The notes under the pieces were generated by a model that worked only from the letters and a program-made list of their open reading frames with translations, did no database searches and was not told the origin of the DNA. The position numbers were made by a program, and so were the translations under genes. Positions 59,957 through 64,000 of a stretch of DNA of 64,000 nucleotides are shown here, one piece after another; position 1 is the first letter of the stretch, and each line of letters begins with the position of its first letter. Origin of the DNA: Sphingomonas sp. Its GTDB lineage: Bacteria; Pseudomonadota; Alphaproteobacteria; Sphingomonadales; Sphingomonadaceae. The stretch lies in the NCBI RefSeq assembly GCF_017745215.1, contig NZ_JAGHZV010000004.1:100931-164930 (forward strand). Reading direction: 5' to 3'.

Positions 59957-61402
59957 TCAGGCCGCCACGCTCTCGGCCTGGCGGGCGTGCGCGCGCATCC
60001 AGGCATCCATGTGCGGCGCGACGTCGCGGCCGTCGCGCACCGCCCAGACCACCAGGCTCGCACCGCGCACGATGTCGCCGGCGGCGAACACGCCGTCGAG
60101 GTTGGTCATCATCGTCGCGCCGTCGGTCCTGAGCGTGCCCCAGCGGGTGACGCCGAGCTCGGCCGCGCCGAACAGCTGCGGCAGTGGCTCGGGATCGAAG
60201 CCGAGCGCCTTGATCACCAGATCCGCTGGCATGCCGACTTCGTTGCCCGGATCGGCCTCGGGCGCGCGGCGGCCGCTCGCGTCGGGCGCGCCGAGCCGCA
60301 TCCTGGCGACCTTGACGGCGCTCACCGCCCCGTTGCCCTCGAACGAGTCGGGCACCGAGAGCCAGACGAACTCGACGCCTTCCTCCTCGGCATTGGCGAC
60401 TTCGCGCTGCGAGCCCGGCATGTTCGCCCGGTCGCGGCGGTAGAGGCACTTCACCGAGGCCGCGCCCTGGCGCACCGCGGTGCGCACGCAGTCCATCGCC
60501 GTGTCGCCGCCGCCGACGACGACGACATGCTTGCCCGCGGCATTGAGCCGGCCGTCCTCGAATTCGGGAACGTCGTCGCCGAAGCTCTTGCGGTTCGAGG
60601 CGATCAGATAGTCGAGCGATTCGACCACGCCGCTCGCATCGACGCCCTTCGCGTGAATCGCGCGCGGCTTGTAGACGCCGGTGGCGATCAGGATCGAGTC
60701 GTGCTTCTGCCGCAGCGCGTCGAGCGTCGCGTCGCGGCCGACCTCGAAGCCGAGGTGGAACTCGACGCCGCCCGCGGCCAGCCGGTCGACCCGGCGCATC
60801 ACGACGTACTTCTCGAGCTTGAACCCGGGGATGCCATAGGTGAGCAGCCCGCCGGCGCGGTCGTGCCGGTCGTAGAGGTGCACGGCATAGCCCATCAGCC
60901 GGAGATATTCGGCCGCAGCCAGCCCCGCGGGACCCGCGCCGATGATGCCGACCGACATGCCGTTCGCCGGGCCGGCGACGAGCGGCTCGACCCAGCCCTC
61001 TTCCCAGGCGGTGTCGGTGATGAACTTCTCGACCGAGCCGATCGTCACCGCGCCGTGGCCCGAGAATTCGATCACGCAATTGCCTTCGCAGAGGCGGTCC
61101 TGCGGGCAGATGCGGCCGCAGATCTCGGGCATCGTCGAGGTGCTGTTCGACAGCTCATAGGCTTCGCGCAGCCGCCCCTCGGCTGTCAGGCGCAGCCAGT
61201 CGGGAATGTGATTCTGCAGCGGGCAATGCACCGAGCAATAGGGCACGCCGCATTGCGAGCAGCGGCCCGCCTGCGCCGCCGCATCGGGAACGGCATAGCG
61301 GTCCGCGATCTCGCGGAAATCTTCGGCGCGGAGCTCGGGGGCGCGCTTGGCCGGATAGGCCTGCCCCCGCACCACGAATTTGAGCATCGCATCGTCGGCC
61401 AT
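59957..61402 (-). CDS. gltD: Glutamate synthase (NADPH) small subunit
   Basis: 481 aa from the ATG at 61400-61402 (MADDAMLKFVVRGQAYPAKRAP). The N-terminal Cys clusters that bind the interdomain [4Fe-4S] centres are intact: CSQCGVPYCSVHCPLQNHIPDW and ICGRICPQDRLCEGNCVI. FAD-binding VGIIGAGPAGLAAAEYLRLMGYAVHLYDRHDRAGGLLTYGIPGFKL and NADPH-binding VVVVGGGDTAMDCVRTAVRQGA follow, then GVFAAGDIVRGASLVVWAVRDGRD. GltD passes electrons from NADPH to GltB. It is first in the gltD-DUF2059x3-gltB operon. The palindrome ATAGGTCA-N7-TGACCTAT lies 51 nt upstream of the start. Confidence 0.96.
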   Translation of the reverse strand: MADDAMLKFVVRGQAYPAKRAPELRAEDFREIADRYAVPDAAAQAGRCSQCGVPYCSVHCPLQNHIPDWLRLTAEGRLREAYELSNSTSTMPEICGRICPQDRLCEGNCVIEFSGHGAVTIGSVEKFITDTAWEEGWVEPLVAGPANGMSVGIIGAGPAGLAAAEYLRLMGYAVHLYDRHDRAGGLLTYGIPGFKLEKYVVMRRVDRLAAGGVEFHLGFEVGRDATLDALRQKHDSILIATGVYKPRAIHAKGVDASGVVESLDYLIASNRKSFGDDVPEFEDGRLNAAGKHVVVVGGGDTAMDCVRTAVRQGAASVKCLYRRDRANMPGSQREVANAEEEGVEFVWLSVPDSFEGNGAVSAVKVARMRLGAPDASGRRAPEADPGNEVGMPADLVIKALGFDPEPLPQLFGAAELGVTRWGTLRTDGATMMTNLDGVFAAGDIVRGASLVVWAVRDGRDVAPHMDAWMRAHARQAESVAA

Positions 61403-61452
61403 GCGATGCCCATAGCCCCTCGCCCCAGCGGAGTCACGCGGATTCAGCACGA

Positions 61453-61475
61453 ATAGGTCATGTTTGCTGACCTAT
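61453..61475. promoter_or_regulatory. Candidate operator upstream of the gltD operon
   Basis: ATAGGTCA (61453-61460) and TGACCTAT (61468-61475) form a perfect 8-bp inverted repeat with a 7-bp spacer in the 141-bp region before gltD. It has the size of a dimeric repressor or activator site. The regulator is unknown; nitrogen or amino-acid control is an inference. Confidence 0.5.
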
Positions 61476-61543
61476 CTCTTCAAATTACCCGCAGCGAACT
61501 CGGCCCTCGGGCAATCTTCGAGATATTTATGGCCATATCGGCC

Positions 61544-62353
61544 CTATCGCATGAGCAGCCAGACCAGCGCGGTCGATCCGGCGACGATTCGATACCAGGC
61601 GAAGGGGGCGAAACCGCGCTTGCTCACCAGCCCGACGAACCAGCGCACGACCAGCACCGCGACGACGAACGCCACGGCGAAGCCCAGCGCGACCCCGCCC
61701 CAGCCCACCGAATTGGCGGCGCCAAGCGTGTCATGGTGCTTGGCGAGCTCCAGCGTGGTCGCGCCGAGCATCGTCGGGATGGCGAGGAAGAAACTGAACT
61801 CGGCGGCGGTCCGCCGCTCGACCCCCAGCGCAAGCGCGCCCATGATCGTCGCGCCCGAACGGCTGACGCCCGGAATCATCGCGAGACACTGGATCAGGCC
61901 GACGCCGATCACGCGCGACAGCGGCATCTCCGCCACGCCGTGGATCTCGCCGGGCTTCGCCAGCCGCTCGACCGCGAGGATCGCGATGCCGCCGACGACC
62001 AGCGCCACCGCGACGATCATCGGCGAGCCGAGCATCGCCTCGATGTACTTGTTGAATAGCACGCCGAGGATCGCCGAGGGGATGAAGCCGACGATCACGT
62101 TGCGCACGAAGCGGATCGACACCGGGTCGACCTTGAGCAGTCCCTGGAGCACCGCCCAGAAGGTCCGCCAGTAGAGCACCACCACCGCCAGGATCGCGCC
62201 GAGCTGGATGACGATGTTGAACAGCGCCCAGCGCGCCGAATCATAGCCGAGCAGTTCGGAGGCGAGGATCAGGTGCCCGGTCGACGAGACCGGCAGGAAT
62301 TCGGTGACCCCCTCGACGATGCCAAGCAGGATGATGACGAGTATTTCGATCAC
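61544..62353 (-). CDS. uppP: Undecaprenyl-diphosphate phosphatase (UppP/BacA)
   Basis: 269 aa polytopic membrane protein. The two active-site motifs are present: EGVTEFLPVSSTGHLILASELLG near the N-terminus (Glu and Ser of the E-x3-E/PVSSxGH motif) and IPGVSRSGATIMGALALGVERRTAAEFSFFLAIPTMLGA (PGxSRSG). It dephosphorylates undecaprenyl pyrophosphate at the outer face of the inner membrane, recycling the lipid carrier for peptidoglycan and surface polysaccharides. It also confers bacitracin tolerance. It is 64 nt downstream of the NDUFA9-like gene on the same strand. Confidence 0.95.
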   Translation of the reverse strand: MIEILVIILLGIVEGVTEFLPVSSTGHLILASELLGYDSARWALFNIVIQLGAILAVVVLYWRTFWAVLQGLLKVDPVSIRFVRNVIVGFIPSAILGVLFNKYIEAMLGSPMIVAVALVVGGIAILAVERLAKPGEIHGVAEMPLSRVIGVGLIQCLAMIPGVSRSGATIMGALALGVERRTAAEFSFFLAIPTMLGATTLELAKHHDTLGAANSVGWGGVALGFAVAFVVAVLVVRWFVGLVSKRGFAPFAWYRIVAGSTALVWLLMR

Positions 62354-62417
62354 GCTACGCCCCCTTCACTGCGGGGCGCCCGCGCGAGCGCCCTCCGCGC
62401 GTATTCTTCGATGAGCC

Positions 62418-63353
62418 TCAGGCCGCCTCGGCCGAGCCGAACCGGCCGTGGCGGCGATATTGCACCAGCCAACCCGGCGCGACGCTGCCCAGCGGCACCG
62501 GCGCGATGCCGAGCGCGGCGAAGCCCGGTGCCCCGTCCGCGACGACATTGTCGGCCTTGAGCATCCGCCACTGGTCCCCACTGATCGGCGTCCCCGGCAT
62601 CGCCGCGACGAGTGCGCCGATCGGGTCGGGCAGGTCGACGAGTGCCGGCGCGCGGCCGATCTCGCTCGCGATCCACTGGAACAGCTCGGCCATGGTCAGC
62701 ACGTCGGGTCCGCCCAGCGCATAGGTCTTGCCGCCGTGCGCCACCGGGTCGGCGAGCGCGGCGACGATCGCTTCGGCGGCATTGACCACCCACGCGGGCT
62801 GGAAGCGGGTACGGCCCGCGAGCACCGGCACGATCCGCGATGCGGCGATCATCGCGGCGAAGCGGTTCACGAACTGGTCCTCGCGCCCGAACAGGAAGGA
62901 GGGGCGCAGGACCGTCGCGCCGGGGAAGGCCTCGAGCACGACGCGCTCGCCCGCCGCCTTGGACTTGCCGTAGGCGGAGGGCGATTCGGCATCGGCACCG
63001 AGCGCCGAGACGTGGACCAGCGCGCCCGCACCGGCGCGGCTCGCAGCCTGGGCGACGGTCTGCGCGCCCTTGACGTGGATGGCGTGGAAGTCGCCGGCGA
63101 GCGTGCCGGCGAGGTTCACCACGGCGTCGGAGCCGTCGACGGCGCGGGCGATCGTCTCGGGCAGGGCGACGTCGGCGGCGACGAACTGGGTCTGGCCGAG
63201 CCCGCCCTGGGGCTTGAGGAACCAGGCTTCGCGCGGGCGGCGCTGGACGATTCGCACGCGCGCGCCGGCGCGCAGCAGTTCCTGCGCGGCATAGCGGCCC
63301 AGAAAGCCGCCGCCGCCGATCAGGGAAACGAGCTTGTCCTTCATCGCAGCCAT
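62418..63353 (-). CDS. Complex I NDUFA9-like NAD(P)-binding protein
   Basis: 311 aa from the ATG at 63351-63353 (MAAMKDKLVSLIGGGGFLGRY); the next Met at 63344 is also possible. Extended SDR fold: VSLIGGGGFLGRYAAQELLRAGARVRIVQRRP (GxxGxxG), VVNLAGTL, VHVSALGADAESPSAYGKSKAAGERVVLEAFPGATVLRPSFLFGREDQF. In the last segment Y-x3-K is YGKSK. The RPSFLFGREDQFVNRFA stretch is typical of the NDUFA9/NuoA9 group, an atypical SDR associated with mitochondrial complex I; the bacterial role is not established. The C-terminal APVPLGSVAPGWLVQYRRHGRF is also conserved in this group. Confidence 0.87.
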   Translation of the reverse strand: MAAMKDKLVSLIGGGGFLGRYAAQELLRAGARVRIVQRRPREAWFLKPQGGLGQTQFVAADVALPETIARAVDGSDAVVNLAGTLAGDFHAIHVKGAQTVAQAASRAGAGALVHVSALGADAESPSAYGKSKAAGERVVLEAFPGATVLRPSFLFGREDQFVNRFAAMIAASRIVPVLAGRTRFQPAWVVNAAEAIVAALADPVAHGGKTYALGGPDVLTMAELFQWIASEIGRAPALVDLPDPIGALVAAMPGTPISGDQWRMLKADNVVADGAPGFAALGIAPVPLGSVAPGWLVQYRRHGRFGSAEAA

Positions 63354-63588
63354 TGTCTCACACGAGCCTCGCACAGGGGGGACTCGTCCCATGCCGCGCC
63401 GGCGCGCAAACGGCAAGCGGCGGCTGCGCGGGCGTGGCGCGAAAGGCGAGCGTTGGGAGCAGCGGCGGGAGGAGTACGGCACCGCCGGGGTGGCGCCGGG
63501 CTGGTGCGGCCGCGAATTCCGGCGTGGGATATCAGTCGGCGCGGGACGCGGGCGCGCGAGGAATGTGCCGGGGCGGCCGAATGCCCGG

Positions 63589-63617
63589 TTGACAATCGGG
63601 AGCCGCCTCCCCTAGAG
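63589..63617 (+). promoter_or_regulatory. tRNA-Leu promoter
   Basis: A consensus -35 TTGACA (63589-63594) and CTAGAG (63612-63617) are separated by 17 bp and end 17 bp upstream of tRNA-Leu. The 235 bp before it (63354-63588) holds no supported gene. Confidence 0.7.
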
Positions 63618-63634
63618 GCGCCCGCCTACCCCGT

Positions 63635-63721
63635 GCCCAGATGGCGGAATTGGTAGACGCACCAGCTTCAGGTGCTGGCGCTCGCAAGGGCGTGGAGGTT
63701 CGAGTCCTCTTCTGGGCACCA
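63635..63721 (+). tRNA. tRNA-Leu (CAG)
   Basis: 87 nt with encoded CCA. The acceptor stem is GCCCAGA/TCTGGGC with discriminator A. The anticodon stem CCAGC/GCTGG encloses TTCAGGT, giving anticodon CAG (reads CTG). It has the long class II variable arm and T-loop GTTCGAGTCC. The intact 3' end abuts the integrase-bearing segment. Confidence 0.97.
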
Positions 63722-63760
63722 TTTACCCCCCTCAAAAGGTCTCATAAGCCTCGACAAAAC

Positions 63761-63781
63761 GGCAGAAATCTGCCATTTTTT
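63761..63781 (+). terminator. Probable terminator after tRNA-Leu
   Basis: GGCAG-AAAT-CTGCC forms a 5-bp stem with a tetraloop, followed by a run of six T after one A. It is short but well placed 40 nt past the tRNA. Confidence 0.55.
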
Positions 63782-63819
63782 CGATGTCGGGTCCTAAGCC
63801 GTCTCAACAGATTTCATAC

Positions 63820-63890
63820 GATGGCCCCACGAATCGGGCCACCGTTTGGACCATGGATGGCCCCACTTTTTTGATGGCCTTGGGGCCATC
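63820..63890. repeat. GATGGCCCCA direct and inverted repeats near the integration edge
   Basis: GATGGCCCCAC occurs at 63820-63830 and 63856-63866, and the inverse TGGGGCCATC at 63881-63890. Three copies of a 10-11-bp motif lie between tRNA-Leu and the integrase start. They could be arm-type integrase sites or an operator for its promoter. Confidence 0.55.
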
Positions 63891-63947
63891 TGGAGAGAGT
63901 CGGGAATGGGTCGCTCAGGCTGGACCGCTTGATCGGGATTGTTCGCC

Positions 63948-64000
63948 ATGCCTTTGAAGGATCTGGAGATTCGCGCGCTCAAACCGCAGGAGCGCATCTA
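63948..64000 (+). CDS. Tyrosine-type integrase, N-terminus only (runs off the window)
   Basis: 17 complete codons from the ATG at 63948: MPLKDLEIRALKPQERI, continuing with Tyr or beyond the edge. This closely follows the N-terminal pattern of P4-like tyrosine integrases with an arm-DNA-binding DUF4102 domain (MPLTDxxIRxLKPxxKxYK...). Orientation and position directly after tRNA-Leu are the classic arrangement for an element integrated into a tRNA 3' end. The catalytic domain lies outside the window, so the call relies on the N-terminal motif and context. Confidence 0.65.
   Translation, partial: MPLKDLEIRALKPQERI

Noticed and set aside
63397..63615. Arg-rich open frame before tRNA-Leu
   Set aside because: Extreme Arg/Gly composition, no ribosome-binding site and overlap with the tRNA promoter mark it as spurious.

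Overview
The window is GC-rich chromosomal DNA from an alphaproteobacterium of the sphingomonad type. This rests on two large TonB-dependent receptors with secreted N-termini, a CcrM-type DNA methyltransferase, the CBP3-like ubiquinol-cytochrome c chaperone next to DUF177, RcnB- and DUF2059-type secreted proteins, a PEP-CTERM-like tail of the WAMMLLG type, and scattered inverted repeats reading GTCATCCCGGC/GCCGGGATGAC. Genus-level placement is inference. Gene density is high, with many 1-4 nt translational overlaps and mostly housekeeping content.

Layout. 1-9.5 kb: RcnB-like protein, bamE, CBP3 chaperone, DUF177, a TetR regulator divergent from a TonB receptor plus MFS transporter, prfC and an aldose epimerase-like protein. 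9.6-13.5 kb: a two-component cluster with one PAS histidine kinase and three response regulators. 13.6-19.3 kb: a minus-strand unit of TonB receptor, Tat-exported PhoD-like phosphatase and Tat-exported enolase-superfamily protein, preceded by a possible cysteine-containing leader peptide and by tRNA-Arg(CCG). 19.3-25.1 kb: dapB-nth, a GNAT, cobB, small proteins, a thiD-VOC fusion and rnhB. 25.2-28.8 kb: an AT-rich PEP-CTERM-like gene, a radical SAM gene and ccrM, with DnaA boxes and GANTC sites in the divergent promoter region. 28.9-44.4 kb: M20 peptidase, pdeM, tandem DUF2807 proteins, PhzF, a nitrilase-fold protein lacking its catalytic Cys, era, rnc, lepB, pgi, gor, a DAACS symporter and glmM. 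44.4-53.4 kb: hisN, pldA, peroxiredoxin, a diguanylate cyclase, two tiny membrane peptides behind a sigma-54-type promoter, a stress-type SDR, a PEBP protein, a HGSNAT-like protein, a GST and a DUF2007 protein. 53.4-61.4 kb: a five-gene gltD-(DUF2059)x3-gltB operon. 61.5-63.4 kb: uppP and an NDUFA9-like protein. The window ends with tRNA-Leu(CAG) followed by the first 17 codons of a probable tyrosine integrase, the left edge of an integrative element.

Functional themes: ammonia assimilation (gltBD), envelope biogenesis (bamE, lepB, uppP, glmM, pldA), RNA and translation (rnc, era, rnhB, prfC), amino-acid and thiamine biosynthesis (dapB, hisN, thiD), redox defence (gor, peroxiredoxin, GST), nutrient scavenging (two TonB clusters) and cell-cycle methylation (ccrM). 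The observations most worth following up are the sigma-54/micropeptide locus, the tRNA-Leu integration edge, the DnaA-box/GANTC region upstream of ccrM, the Cys-to-Ser nitrilase homologue, and the secreted DUF2059 trio inside the gltDB operon.
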